DNA from: Oegoconia quadripuncta | Lineage: Eukaryota > Arthropoda > Insecta > Lepidoptera > Autostichidae | Length of the DNA: 64,000 bases | Direction: 5' to 3' | Assembly: GCA_949316235.1 (NCBI GenBank) | Contig: OX438758.1 | Span: 10,573,731 to 10,637,730, forward strand | Part shown: positions 1 through 11,947 of the stretch, piece after piece | How positions within the stretch are numbered: the stretch's first letter is position 1 | Layout: every line of letters starts with the position of its first letter | Program-made: the position numbers and the translations under genes | The notes under the pieces: model-generated | What the model was told of the DNA's origin: nothing | The model's input: only the letters and a program-made list of their open reading frames with translations | Databases searched by the model: none

Positions 1-494
1 ACCACAATCTAATCACCTCTACACTACATGCACTAACATATTTACATGTGCGCTTCGCGCACGTAATGTTGTGTAGACGTTTAGCGAGCGGGAGCTAACT
101 AAAATGTAACGTACACGCACGGCAGTTGACGGCAACTTCGCACTCAGTACTAAAGAAATAAACCGACACACGTAGGCGGCGAGACCAGCGGGGAAGGGTT
201 GGGGGAGGGGTGTTGCGGTGCGGTGCGATGGTGTCCCCATCGTGTGGCGGTATTGTGTGGCGGTAGGGTAAGGCCATTGTTTTAATTCCAAGAAGTGATA
301 AGCCGCGTCTATTTTTAACATTCGTTTTTATTGTTTGTAGGTAGTCATGATGTATTTTTTTGGGTATGCAGGATATGTATACGACAATGAGTATATCGTG
401 TTAACAAAAACAGAAATAAAACGCCATATTCTGTCAAGATACTTCATTTGTTATAGTTAATAGTTTAATCGAAAATTAATAAAAAGACAGACTT
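1..494. other. Left-edge non-coding DNA
   Basis: I see no supportable gene here. A G-rich tract lies around 190-270 (GGGGGAGGGGTG and GGTGCGGTGCG blocks). The short frames across it are low-complexity and have no family features. It probably includes the 3' side of the P-like element that follows, but no terminal repeat could be identified. Confidence 0.4.
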
Positions 495-2982
495 TTAGAA
501 CTCAAACACTACGATGCACAGTGGTGCTACAGCTTTGGTGCCATAGTAACAAATGCTAAGACGGACGTGTTCTATCAGAACACAGCACTTTTTTTTTTGG
601 CCGGCACTTTTGGTTTTGGACCAAAAATGTATGAAACGTGGAGGGCAGCTATATGTGTCAACAATTAAGCCAAAAGCTGCCATCTTTCGGCGAGTTAATA
701 GAATATTTTGATCATCAATAGTGAGTGTTTTTAAATATTCTCTTGTGTCAGAAAAAGCTTTGGCCCAAAACTTTTCATTACTAAGTCGCAACGGGGACTT
801 CAAACCAGTGCCTAAGGGTGATTTTGCATTTAGTAAATCAAAAATTCTATCAATCATTCTGATATATTCAGTACTTGCTTCACTGCCCTGAAAATGTTCA
901 TTGCCACTAGTTCTTAAAAAGTCGATGGCATCAGCGACTGAAGAACTTAATGACTGTGCTGCAAGTTTAACATTCATTTTTTCCCCATGTTATTAAGATG
1001 ATTAGCATTTAATTTTTTGGCGAGTTTTAAACCTTCTTCCTCTTGTAATTTGTGCAATTCTTTCAAAAAGTTAAAATCAATATAACCAATAGGAGAACTT
1101 AGCTTTGTCTCTGCAAAAATATTCCTACAAAGTTTTACCATACGAGCTGGATCAAAAATACAGTGTATCCTGCTATCTTGTTTAGGGTGCTTAAAACTAG
1201 TAGTCATACCTGTATCACTGAAATTACAACCCAACTGTTCATATGTTTTAACATTAACACTTGTTCCATCAGATGTAAGACTTCGAACTGTTATACCTAT
1301 ATCATGTAACATACATATAGCTGTAATTATTAATTGTGACTGTATGGCAGCTGAGATTTTTGTAATAAAGAAATGTGCAATGGGGGCATTTGAACTTTCG
1401 TTTATATGAGACTATTTGCAAAACCAATACCTCAGTAGCTAACTGGTCTGATTCGTCAGTGATAATGCCTGCCAAATCGATATATCCCCATTTTTTGTCT
1501 TTATACTTTTCGTAGCACTCTTCAGACTTTATTGACATTGCATCATATATTAGGGCTACATTTTGAAGATCATATTCTTTAATCGATAATCTTAAATACT
1601 CAAAAACTTCCGATATGAAGCCAACGTTACACTCATGAGTGGCAAGCATTTTTCGCAACGTTACAGGATGCGGTAAACTAATATGATTTCTAACAAATAA
1701 GTAAGCTTTCGACGAATAAAAGTATAAAGGCAAAGCAAATTTTTTTACTTCATCGGAATATCTTTGACCTTTGTTGCTTTTATCTGTGTTCAATAGAGTG
1801 TGGATCTTACTAAAATTATTTTTTATATTCTGTTCCACCTCATCAAAATTTTTACACTTTTTCTTGAGTAACAATAAAAGCGATTGTAAGTTTTTCAATT
1901 TTGCGTCACGCCTTTTTAGCCTTTGTGATAATACTTTTACCCTTCTCTTCAAAACACCTTCTACAGGGCTAATACATTTGATAGGTACTGTTTGAACACC
2001 GACTTGATTTAGGTTTGGACAGAGCTTATTCGTAAGAGGTTCTTCTATGTTGCTTGAACTTGTCCCAGCAATAACTGGTGTTTCTAAAGAGGCGGAAGGA
2101 TGTAGTATTTTCTCTTCAGGTGTGTCTGATTGTGGCTTTTGTAGCAATATATCACTGAGAACTAAAATTTTTTTTTCTTTGACCTGTAAAATTAACATGA
2201 AAGTATTAAGCATACTTACTTGCTCAATCTTAACAAATAATAATTTAAATGTAGTAGTCCTAGGCAGCAATCCCAGTACTATCAGTCCGCCCCGGCTTTC
2301 TCACAGGTAAGGTCAGTTGCAAAATGCATTCACAGTTTCTCATGCTAACTGTACCTATGGCAAATTATGACTACACTTTGCAGTATGACCGTACATACAT
2401 AGCCTACGTTACTTAGTAAAAAGATAGCTTGCTAATGGTGAGTCTTTAAAATGCATACAAACAAACAAACCTCTTCATTATATTATTGTAGACAATAGTA
2501 ATAAATAATACAATTTCATTCCTAAAACTGTACCTATGTGCATATAAAAAATATTTGTTTATATGGAGTAGGTAGGTACCTACCTACTTATGATAATAAT
2601 AACAAAATAATCTTACCACAGGAGAAATCGTTGGTATAACGTTGGCTTTTAACAATTGACGGCAATTAGCATTATAAAAGCAGGAAGATTGGAAGTGACG
2701 ACTGCATACTACTGAATTTTTTGTAATTTTTTGCTTCACATGTATATTGCTGAGCCATTTATTTCGCATTTCTTCATTTTTTGGGAAACTGCAATAATAG
2801 TACAACAGTCAGGACCCTACAATCACACATATTTGACATAATTTCGACTCATTTCAAGAATTCATGGGCATCCTACTTCTTTGATTTACAAAAATATTAT
2901 TTTTAGCTTACCTGTGGAAAGATATGTTGCAACCACCATAGGATTCACTTGGGCAAGTATAAACGCAACACTTTTTCACCAT
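495..2982 (-). pseudogene. THAP / P-element-type transposase, three exons, frameshifted
   Basis: Exon 1 (2982-2912) starts MVKKCCVYTC and ends at a GTAAGC donor. Exon 2 (2788-2617) carries the rest of a THAP C2CH zinc finger, with SFPKNEEMRNKW and CSRHF. Exon 3 (from 2183) joins in phase after TTTTACAG. Exon 3 encodes a leucine-rich coiled coil (LKRRDAKLKNLQSLLLLLKK), then P-element transposase core (SLPHPVTLRKML, YDAMSIK, KWGYIDLAG). The THAP domain binds DNA; the core would be the RNase H-fold transposase. Two single-base breaks are visible: an extra C in a C5 run near 1390, and a missing base in an A6 run near 978, where a frame ending NHLNNMGKK passes to one starting MNVKLAAQSLSS. The C-terminal part of P/THAP9 proteins (NQDPIENFF-type motif) is absent, so the gene is also truncated. 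Known family, clearly dead as it stands. Confidence 0.85.
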
Positions 2983-3700
2983 TTTACTCCTTTTACTTGT
3001 TATAATATAACAAATACTTTAAAAAACTTTTAATGCAAAGAAAATTCAAAATCACACCGAACCGCCATGACACATCCATGACAAGACATGCTTTTCAGGG
3101 TTACCATAAAAATAACAAAATCGAAATAAAAATGTATGTTTTCTGTTTGATTTAAGAATATATGAAAAGAAATTAATGCGAATGTTATTTGTTTATTTAT
3201 AATTGTTAAAATAACATAAAAATATAAGTGTTTCAATGGAATTTTTGAGTAGCCAAAACTGTTGATCATAATCATTTTTTTTGCTGGCAAGATGTAAGAA
3301 CGAGACACACGGCCTCCGTTATTTCTATCTCTCTCGGCTCGGATTTGCCTTTGTGTATGGTGCATCCAATTTAATACCTTATTGCGTTGACATAGTGATC
3401 ATTTTCCTAAATGATTCTTTTGATAGTTATCAGTCCTGTTTGAATAATAAGTCCATGTCTAACACCGACAAGACGGTCGTCATGCAAATGGCGGCACCGC
3501 TTTTTGACGTTACGGTGTCAGTTACCGCTCTCTAGGAAACCGCGCCATTTTGTTTACATAGACAACGTCGTCATTCACCGCTGAATTACGGCCGCTATAT
3601 GACGGTACCGCTATCCTAGGAAACCAAAACTTTAGTTCTTGGTGTTTCCTGTTGTCTGTTTTTGTTTATTGTTTTGTTTTTGTTTTCTTTGAATAATTTA
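2983..3700. other. Non-coding DNA between the P-like and gypsy fragments
   Basis: No gene is supportable. Around 3470-3630 the sequence is richer in CG than its surroundings, with CCGCTNTNNTAGGAAAC repeated near 3525 and 3608. That could be the subterminal region of the P-like element. I could not match it to a partner at the other end. Confidence 0.35.
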
Positions 3701-3779
3701 AGGAAGCCCATGGATGCCATGTTTTTTGAGAATAATAAAGACACGCAGGTGTTTTCAATGAGTTGTATATTGTAGAAGT

Positions 3780-4070
3780 GACAAATAAAATGTTTGATAG
3801 TTGCTAAGGTAACAAAATAGAAAATCTTCGAATTTTGCTTCTTGATGATGGCAATATTTGGTGTAAGCGATCTTTTGTTAAATCTATAAAGGATTCTATT
3901 TGAATTTCTAATCCCAAAAGCTCTTTACGTAATTCCGAACGTTTATATATTATTTCTTTAACTTAAAATATTCCTCGATATTACTACTTAATTGTCTATC
4001 TACTGAATCTAAATCTAACGTTTTAAAAATTTTCCACATGCTATTCTTCACCTCTTGTCGTACCAAGAGG
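3780..4070 (-). pseudogene. Possible env-like remnant downstream of gypsy integrase
   Basis: On the minus strand, right after the gypsy integrase tail, two short frames in different phases encode a charged, leucine-rich segment (KTLDLDSVDRQLSSNIEEY, then RSELRKELLGLEIQIESF) ending in a basic SRSK motif. Some insect gypsy-type elements carry a third ORF for an envelope-like protein here, often with a basic cleavage site. The match is by position and general character only. It is broken by at least one frameshift and could instead be unrelated 3' sequence. Confidence 0.3.
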
Positions 4071-4735
4071 TTAAAACGAGGGCGGAAAGTAGAGAGACAT
4101 GGTCGTTACTCCACCGACAAGAGCATAGCTCTTAAATTGAAGAAAAAATTCTTCACCACTGCTGTACCGATCCTCATCGGAGCTAGTCCCGGATTCCGCT
4201 CGAGATTTTGAACGCTCAGGCAGAGTCCCTGATCCGCTAGGGCCAGCAGTAATGTCACACGCCATCTGTGGAGGTCGTTTAACATTTTTAAGAGCTACTC
4301 TAGTATTCCTCTTTTTAACTGTCACGGGAACAATATTTCTGTTTGGTTCACCTATGACTTTGGCTTTCTCGTATCTGGGTAATTCTTTTGCTTTGCGCGT
4401 CCTAGTATTTTTCATAAAAATTGAGTCGCCTTGTTTAATGACTGGAGGTTCCTCTCCGCCCTTTTTGTCCCTAACCTTAATCTTATCTTCTTTTAATTTA
4501 TCGGTCACATGTTCGTAAAGGACCTTTAAACGTTTCCTATGGTTCTGTAATAATTTTTGTAAGATATTACGTTCTCTATCGATGGTAAATGCATTGTTTG
4601 CGTCGGTTTGACCAAAAACAATTTCGAATGGGGTAAAATCGGTGGAAGAGTGAATAGTGTTGTTGTATGCCATTATAGCATATGTCATTACAGATGATGC
4701 ATCTTGATCACTTCTGTCGTATTTTGCTAACCGGT
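4071..4735 (-). pseudogene. Ty3/gypsy integrase C-terminal part
   Basis: The frame reads LYRLAKYDRSDQDASSVMTY, then AIMAYNNTIHSSTDFTPFEI and VFGQT. This is the usual integrase sequence just after the catalytic E motif, followed by a basic C-terminal region and a serine/acid-rich tail (GPSGSGTLPERSKSRAESG). The first part of the same integrase, ending VERFHSTIIE, sits at 10565-11363 on the same strand. The two halves fit together if 4736-10564 is a later insertion. Frame positions upstream of 4735 (read as VWKVADV) appear to belong to the inserted DNA rather than to integrase. Confidence 0.75.
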
Positions 4736-5078
4736 AAAGAACATCGGCCACTTTCCATACTTGTGTGGACCTGACTTCCAAAAATCTTGTCTAAGAATAA
4801 TTTACGACGAATTAGTTATATTTAGGCTTATTAGGTGTTGTGATATAATAACGCGTGTCCTACCAGGCCATGTTAAAAAGTTATTAAGTCAAAACACTTT
4901 TGAGGTTAGGATAGGTAGGTAACATTAGATTTCTGTAATTCTGAATTATTCTCAGACCGGAAAAAAAAGAAATTATTATCACCAAACAGCCTAGCCGTAA
5001 TTCTTATCTATGTCACGACATTAAGATAAGCAAGCTATATCGGCTGAAACGACGACGACGATGTACCTACCTACTCTA

Positions 5079-5166
5079 GGGCGCCCATTAAGATCATGCA
5101 AGCTTCCATCACAATCATCAGTCATATGAATGACGGAATTCAATCGAAACTAGTCTAATGGGCGCA
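5079..5166. repeat. Short inverted repeat (MITE-like)
   Basis: GGGCGCCCATTA near 5079-5090 is mirrored by TAATGGGCGC near 5156-5165, giving about 10-11 bp arms with a 65-bp interior. It has the size of a very small MITE or a chance hairpin. Confidence 0.35.
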
Positions 5167-5725
5167 TCCGTGGGTAGTGGGTGCCACCTACCAACACACG
5201 ACATGACATACTTACCTAGCTACTTAGAAACATATCCTAAAAATGTGTAAGTATATCTAGTCTGCTCTGCTATGGTACCTTACTAGTCTAGGAAGGAAAG
5301 GAATAATAAACTTAATATGTTAGGAAGGAATTCTATATGCTAAAAAGAGTTCTGTAGAGGTTGTACCCCAAAACGTATGATTCTGGCCATGTTTGATGTA
5401 TTAAAGAGGGAAGGAAGTGTTAGTTTCTTGACAGGTTTCACGATGGGGGTTTTTTTAATATAAGTAGGTACTTAGTAATACAAGATGAGAAATGATTTGT
5501 TATTTTTTTATTGTACCTACTTACCTGCCTATTATGATGTTCCAAGTGTGCAGTAGGTAATTATTTACTTTAGTACACTACTATGTCTGCACGTGAAGTG
5601 TATAAAAGTAAATAATTACTAACTAGTTAGCAAAATAGCGATGAAATGTATCACCTCTTATCACATAGAATATCTAGTATGAAAAATATTCACCTATTCA
5701 AAGCAGTTTACTTAAGTTTGGATAG

Positions 5726-5828
5726 GTACAGTCGACAGCACGTCAAGTGTAACACAGGTGACTCTTATTATCCGGCTAAGGTTTAAACTCAAACTAAAGT
5801 GTTACACTTGACATGCTGTCGACTGTAC
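5726..5828. repeat. 103-bp hairpin with 30-bp arms
   Basis: The arm at 5726-5755 (starts GTACAGTCGACAGCA) is the reverse complement of 5799-5828 with one mismatch, and the loop is 43 bp. It lies just downstream of the transposase stop codon at 5880. It is long and near-perfect enough to be a foldback MITE or a subterminal structure of the host transposon. Confidence 0.85.
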
Positions 5829-7660
5829 ATGAAATGAACAAAAAGAAATAAAAATGAGCAGTTTTAATTTATATTAATTTTATTCTTCCTCTTCTCTTAT
5901 TACTACTTCATCTAAAAATCCTGCTGGTGCTAGTATTGTATCCTGATGCCTGGCCCACCCAAGATACCACACTATAGTCATAACATGTGCACAGCACCCT
6001 ATTGTTCGACGACCAACCATACAATTACAACAGTATTCTGTAATCCCTTCCCTTCCAGACACATTGTTTTCTATTAATATGTATACATAGTATTGTTTTC
6101 TTCCAATGTGTCTGGATTTAATTTTTCCCCTTATTAATGTGTTGTCACCACTTCCTCTCAGACCATTTTCCAAAACATCAATCTGTTCCCTGCATACTTC
6201 GATTCTATATCCGCCATGGAAACGTACATGCTCTCCATAGTAAGATCGAGCTTGTCGGATCTGGTACGTCCCCAAGGCGAATAATATTAAATCATTAAAT
6301 TCGAACCTTGGAAATGCCAATAAATTATTACGATCAGCTGTAATACTGACAAAACTCGATGTTCGTCTGTTCATATTGTAATCATTTATAAAATCTGCTA
6401 ACATATTCGGATAATTAAGTCTTTCTCTTATGATTTCTATTATTTGTGGGTCATTGGGTCTATTTTGCAGACGAACACCGAATCTATTTAAGAGGCTGGC
6501 AGCTATAGAAAACGTTTGCATCATAAATGGCAATGTAATGTTGCAATAATTTTGTCTTAAGATTTTAAAGTCTCTTTTAAAATATCCGTTCACCACTTCC
6601 ACCACCCAACGACAGATTGTTACGCGACGACTTCTATTTGCTTGTTGGGTGGTCAGTTGATGTTCACCCTCTAAAAGAGATTCAGGCATATATGTTTTAT
6701 AGCTGCAAGCCTCTAATAAATTAATGGAATCTCGAAATCCTCGGTCCAAAATAAAAATGTCATTTTCTTGAAAATATTGTCTGAGAGGTGAGTTTTCGTT
6801 TCTAAAAAGTCCTATCATAATATCTGCATCCGACTTTGTAGCTTTGTATGGGCCAAGAGTCTAAAATGTAACCATCACTAGTCACCAGCATGAATGGTTT
6901 CAATAGATTTCTATTTTTATGCAAAGAATATGTGTCTTTTTGAAACATATAATTAGCGCTTTTATTTGTGTAGATATACGTCCCATCGCATATAATGATT
7001 ACATTTTGATGATCTTCATTAAAAAGTGCATTGGGTAACATTAGATTCCGCTGCATTAATTGTTCTCGGGTTATATGGTTGATTCCTAGATTCCTCGGCA
7101 CAAAATCCTGTACTAATATTTCCCTGGCTTTACCCATGAGCCTCTCTAGAGTGCGCCTTGGCACTTGCAATAACTGTGATAACCTGTCATCAGAATCACC
7201 AGTCCTGATCTTCATTAAAAATGCACCCAGTCCCAAAAGACCTCTATGCATTTCCATGACACGAGGCACTTCATCAATTAATGTTAAGAAATCTTGTTTA
7301 GACCTACCCAGCCAATACAGAAATAAATGTTCATCAATTTGCTCAATGCTGTGTATGCTCGAGAAATCCAGGAATGTATTAAATGCATTTACAAATGATA
7401 ATGCATGTTCCACTTGTTCAGCAGTAAATAATCTTAAACTATTATTGGAATCGAACAATGTTTCCCAATTGCCACCTTGCAGATGTTCCCTACAAACACG
7501 AGCATTTATAGGGATATAATATTTGTAATCCGACAGAATCGTTGCTCTCATTGCATCTGAAATTCTGTGCAAATCTCTGTGCTGACAACCATGGAAAATA
7601 CAGTGAGAAGCAGTATTAGCTGCTCGTCTGTAACTGTTGAGAAGTATGGTTCCAGGTACT

Positions 7661-7780
7661 TCATCTCCTCGTTGAATAACTGGAGGAACTTCATCTCCTC
7701 GTTGAATAACTGGAGGAACTTCATCTCCTCTTTGAATCACTGGAGGAACTTCATCTCCTCTTTGAATCACTGGAGGAACT
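7661..7780 (-). repeat. 30-bp coding tandem repeat, four units
   Basis: Four head-to-tail 30-bp units encode EVPPVIQRGD four times, in frame, between the N-terminal zinc modules and the transposase core. The two left units share GTTGAATAAC and the two right units share TTTGAATCAC. The array therefore looks like a two-unit array that was duplicated, or two local duplications. Confidence 0.95.
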
Positions 7781-9118
7781 TCTTCAGATTGCTGGCTCTC
7801 AATATTTTGCAGCATGCGATGTACGGACCTCTTCACACTCAGCCAGCAAGGGTGACACACACAATCTGATTCAGTTACCTACAAATAATTGTATAATCAA
7901 TACTGGGTATGCACTGTAGTTTATTTTTGTGAACAAGGACTTTGCTATTGTGCCTTTGTCTTATTAAAATTATATATAATTAAGTATATAAGTTTGGGTG
8001 AGTGTGTCTCTGCTAAAGAGATTAAGTAAAGATAAATAAACAATCAATTTAAAATTACCTGATGTGGTGCAACTCTGTTTAGAATTTCATTATGTATCGC
8101 TTGCTGCAAATCGGTTGGATTCTGCCGTATAATAAGGTCACTTTGACGGTTCAATAGAGACCTTCCACATAGAATGCACACTTGAGTGTGCCCATGAGAG
8201 GAAGAGCTGCCGGGCTCATTTTCTAATGATGAGTTAATAGCTTGTATTGCTAACTGCCAGCATGCTTCACAAACTAAGTCCTCTTCGGTCACCTAAAAGA
8301 GAAATAAAATGTTACAATCTGCATTTTACACAGAGTACATGACATTACAGTACAATCGCTGCTGTAATATTCTTTTTTTTAAATGAACACATTTTGTGTG
8401 GCACTTGTAGCATTTAGGGCAGTATTTTAAATCTACACTTTCATAGTTAGTAGATACTTAGTACTTCAGTAAAATCTCAATATTTTTTATGAACCATACA
8501 TACAAAATAAGTGGCACCAACTACCATTCTACCAATATCTGTGATACCAGTCATTACATTCTATACTCTTGTGATCAACTTATTATCTTATCTTATTAAC
8601 AAACAAATTATGTTTTATTGCACAAAAAATGTGATATTATAATGACTATTATATTTTTTATTTATTTATTCAGGAAAAAGTTAGTCATATACCATTATAC
8701 TACTATTTGTGTTACATAATACAAGCAGACCAATTTATTCCCTTTTTTGTCTATAAACAAAGTTATTCTAATGAACATCATTCTGAGACTGTTGTGCTAC
8801 AAAAATAAGCTAAGACTTGAGTACATGTTAAATATTTTGTAATAATAATTTAAAAAGAACTTTATATCTATCTACAACTCGTAGTTCTTTTATATACTTA
8901 CAACACAGTTCGCCCACACTTCGCTTGTATGTGTAAAGACTTTTGGAAAAAATATCAACCGAATTGAGATGTTTATTACAATAATTGCAAGCTCGCCTGA
9001 AAAATGTGTTTTTGGCATAGTTTGTATGACAGAAAGAAATATGAAAGTATCTTTTGAACGTGAGCAGATGCGGGGAATTTTAATGGAGATCCTTTCTAAT
9101 AATACCAACACCCTGTAA

Positions 9119-9215
9119 CGTCCACTGCTGGACTAAAGGCCTCTCCCAGTAATAGGAGGATTTATATCACAATCACATGCCTGGGCAGACTGGTAATCGC
9201 CAATTGTTGAACTGA
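9119..9215. repeat. Dispersed lepidopteran-type repeat fragment
   Basis: The stretch contains CCACTGCTGGACTAAAGGCC followed by TCTCCC, closely resembling a short fragment scattered in many moth and butterfly genomes. It lies in the first intron of the SWIM transposase gene. The assignment is by recollection of the motif, not by a search. Confidence 0.6.
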
Positions 9216-9395
9216 GGATACCTCCTTTGATATCCTGAATATGTTGAAAGGCACAGTAAGGCAGTGACAATTGTATTCTGCTCTGCTATCGCAGTATGGC
9301 CATATATTTTGTAAACATTAGTACTACTCTACGATGCTCCACTGAAAATCGGTTCCTTTAGCATCTGCATCTAGTCTAAGCTGGAACCTTTTAAG

Positions 9396-9450
9396 GCATA
9401 TATCCATTGATTTACTACTACCCGGGTAGTAGTAAATCAATGCATATATC
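9396..9450. repeat. Perfect 38-bp palindrome flanked by 9-bp direct repeats
   Basis: Positions 9405-9442 are a perfect palindrome with two 19-bp arms and no spacer, centred on CCCGGG. It is bracketed by GCATATATC at 9396-9404 and again at 9442-9450, sharing one base with the palindrome. The layout resembles a tiny inserted hairpin with a target duplication. Confidence 0.95.
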
Positions 9451-10564
9451 ATTTACACAATATATCAACAGCTGTGTGCTGTAGTTTCCTATTTGAAGGT
9501 ACTGGCATGTTTTATGTTTATAGTAAGTACCTAGTACCTACTGTTTATGTAATGTATGCAATATAGGCTCAATCAATGGCACATTTTTTTTTCATAACCT
9601 ATAAACAACATTACGAACAATATAGTAGATAGGTAGGTACTATTTATAAATTGTAAAAAACTTACTATCATTGGAGATATCCACTCGCAGATTACAGAGA
9701 TGACTCTGGTATCAAGTTCGAAAACAAGGTGATGCCGAAGTGTGTTAACGCATATATTACAATTCACACAGTTAATCCGTGACATATTTCGCGAATTCGG
9801 CATAGTTGCTGCTTTCACACAACACACAATTAGATACTTCGGTCTGGCTCACAAAGAACTGAGACTCCGTGAACAATACAGAATTCCAAATCAATGGCAA
9901 GCAAAGTGTCCGGTAATAACACGCACAGGGTCGTCGTTGAAGCAGATAACGGAGTCCATAAAACAAGCAAAGGTCGCAAAAACAAAGGACAGCTAAAAAT
10001 CGCACAGTACGCATCAGAGTAAACACCAAGATCGACTGCAAAGATCAATAACGCTCCATTTTTACCGCCGCGCGGCGCCCCCGTTGAGCGAGAAAAGCCC
10101 GCGTCCCCCCCCACATCGCGTTTAGTTCCTGTGACGTGACCATAGATAATTGTAGTTGCTACACGGCGTTCCATTTTGCACAAATAAATTAAATACATTT
10201 ATCTTACAAAATCGTTAAATGAGAAGATCACGACTGATTATTTTTGCCAGGTGAATTGATGCTACTTATTTACCTATTTTTCTGTTTATTAAAGTATTTA
10301 CAACTTGCTAGTAGAAAGGAATATACTTTTTAAATAGTGAAATGAAACGTAAAGTGGCAAGCATGTGCGTTCAGAGTATTTGCTCCTAATTACGAACCAC
10401 AATAAATAATTTACTAAATAAAATAAATATCTTTAAAACATGGCCATGTCTTGATATAATCATTATGTATAATGAAGTAACATAAATTCATACATTTTTT
10501 CATATATTTTCCATTTTAAGACACCCTCTAGATCACTTCAGGTCCATAGTGGCCAAGATTCTTT

Positions 10565-11947
10565 CGATAATGGTGGAGTGGAATCGTTCTACGACTGCCA
10601 TTGAGCTTGGATTGTTTGGTGTACCGATGTGAATTTCGATCTTGTACATTGCTAAAAGCTCTTTTAACAGATCGTTATTAAACTCGGCTCCTGAGTCGTA
10701 GTTGATTTTTTGTGGTAGTCCATACATGCTGAAATATTTAATTAGTGCGCGAACTACTTCTGGGGTATTTCTTTTAGGAATTTCTATGGCTTGTCCCAGT
10801 TTACTGAAGGCATCGACGACTGTCAGGTAATATTTGCCTTCGATATACAGGAAGTCCATAAAAGCTTCCTGGAATGGGGCGTCTTGGGTTTGTGTTAACT
10901 GAATATAGGGTTTCATAGGTTTCCTTTCATATTTCATCATTTTACACTGTTCACAGCTGTTAATAACGGCTGAAACAGTTTCCTTCATATTTATCCACCA
11001 ATAGTGTCTCCTAAGCTTTGTTAAGGTTTCTCTAATACCACTGTGGCAGGTTTTTCGTTCGTGGTATTTTAATATTGTGTCTCTTTGATCTGTCTCTGAG
11101 TCTGTTAAATTAACTACTCGCTCAGTACATTCAATTAAATTTAGGCTACCTTTCTTATACAGATTTGTGACTACTTTTGAAAAAGTTTTGCGAAATGAGG
11201 GGTTTTCAAAATATATAAAATACTTGTGCTTAAGGTCGACGTACTCCTTCATGAAATTTTTTGTTAATTCTTCATTGTGAAGGGGCATATGTACCTCGAG
11301 AATACGCTGTTTTTTATTGGATATATCTTTTACAGTCATTTTGTCTCTGGACCATGTATACACCAGAATTTGTTTGGTTTGGTGTCGATGGCCTCTTTTA
11401 AGATAGGGATACCCTCATGTTCCCTATTTGATATAGAGTGGGCTGTTGCTCCATCATCTGAATCTGAGATTTCTATTACTTTTTTTTGTAGATTCCTCAC
11501 TAATTTCTGAGCTGTTGTCACATTTGTCGTAGTTATTTATTTTACTATTCAGATCGTTTTCTAATTCTCTAACTACTTCTTGGACCCGTTCGTCTTTGTC
11601 ATGTATATTTACTATCATGGATTCTATATCGTCCTCTAATGCATTTATACGGACTCGAGAAAGAGCATCGGCATTTGTATTTTGAGGACCTTTTTTTGTA
11701 ATGTATTTCAAAATTGTACTCCTCAAGTCTCAATCGCCATCGGGTAAGCTTGCTATTGGGCTCTTTTAATGAATAAAGCCATGCTAAAGGTCGATGGTCA
11801 GTGTAAATTGAAAATTTATTGCCATAAAGATATGGTCTAAAATATTTGACGGCCCATACAACAGCTAATAGTTCCTTCTCGATCGTACTGTATCTTTGCT
11901 CGGTATCTGATAGAGATCTGCTAGCATATGCAATTGGCTTATCTAAC
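10565..11947 (-). pseudogene. Ty3/gypsy RNase H and integrase N-terminal part
   Basis: Reading from high to low coordinates: RNase H ([44 protein letters not shown]), a spacer, then integrase. Integrase has an HHCC zinc finger (H in YHERKTCHSG, CEQC at about 10960) and a catalytic core with D in VVDAFSK, D in NYDSGAEF and E in MAVVERFHST. The gene breaks at 10564, where the DDE/SWIM element is inserted; the rest of the integrase is at 4071-4735. An A7 run near 11695 shifts the frame between YNFEIHYKK and [12 protein letters not shown]. No reverse transcriptase, protease or gag is present: at about 11945 the homology switches to Polinton polymerase, so this copy is truncated at its 5' side. 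Confidence 0.85.

Larger units (their letters stand above)
5880..9827 (-). pseudogene. DDE transposase with N-terminal zinc modules and C-terminal SWIM finger
   Basis: Three exons splice in phase. Exon 1 (about 9827-9666; ATG at 9827, 9801 or 9783) encodes NCVNCNICVNT...EWISPMI. Exon 2 (8292-8059) encodes VTEEDLVCEACWQLA...HTQVCILCGR. Exon 3 (7878-5880) encodes VTESDCVCHPCWLSV and then the transposase. Likely catalytic residues are D in CDGTYIYTN (about 6985), D in FILDRGFRD (about 6742) and E in RWVVEVVNGYFKRD (about 6595). The C-terminus has a SWIM-type C-x-C...C-x-H finger (CCNCMVGRRTIGCCAH, about 6010). One missing G near 6860 (TTGGCCCATAC) moves the frame from LDSW to GPYKATKSDADIM, so the gene is broken once. 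The fold fits DDE_Tnp_4 (PIF/Harbinger, ISL2EU or Spy-like); the exact family is uncertain. Confidence 0.75.
4736..10564 (-). mobile_element. DDE/SWIM DNA transposon inserted in gypsy integrase
   Basis: The gypsy integrase is interrupted between its E motif and its MAYNNTIHS region by 5.8 kb carrying one three-exon transposase gene. The two edges resemble an imperfect terminal inverted repeat. Reading inward, 10564-10538 begins AAAGAATCTTGGCCACT and reaches TGGACCTGA. 4736-4773 begins AAAGAACATCGGCCACT and reaches TGGACCTGA after an 11-base insertion. No certain target-site duplication was seen, so exact ends are approximate. The coding content points to the PIF/Harbinger-ISL2EU-Spy group (DDE_Tnp_4-like). 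Confidence 0.55.

Noticed and set aside
960..1000. Programmed ribosomal frameshift in the P-like gene (A6 run before TGA ATG)
   Set aside because: The gene has a second one-base break in a C5 run and a missing C-terminus, so simple decay explains it.
8890..9111. A further upstream exon of the SWIM transposase
   Set aside because: The frame has no zinc pair or matching splice phase, while 9666-9827 joins exon 2 perfectly.
9742..10198. Short frames on both strands upstream of the SWIM transposase exon 1
   Set aside because: Low-similarity, GC-variable leader sequence; only the minus-strand exon 1 (about 9666-9827) has splice and motif support.
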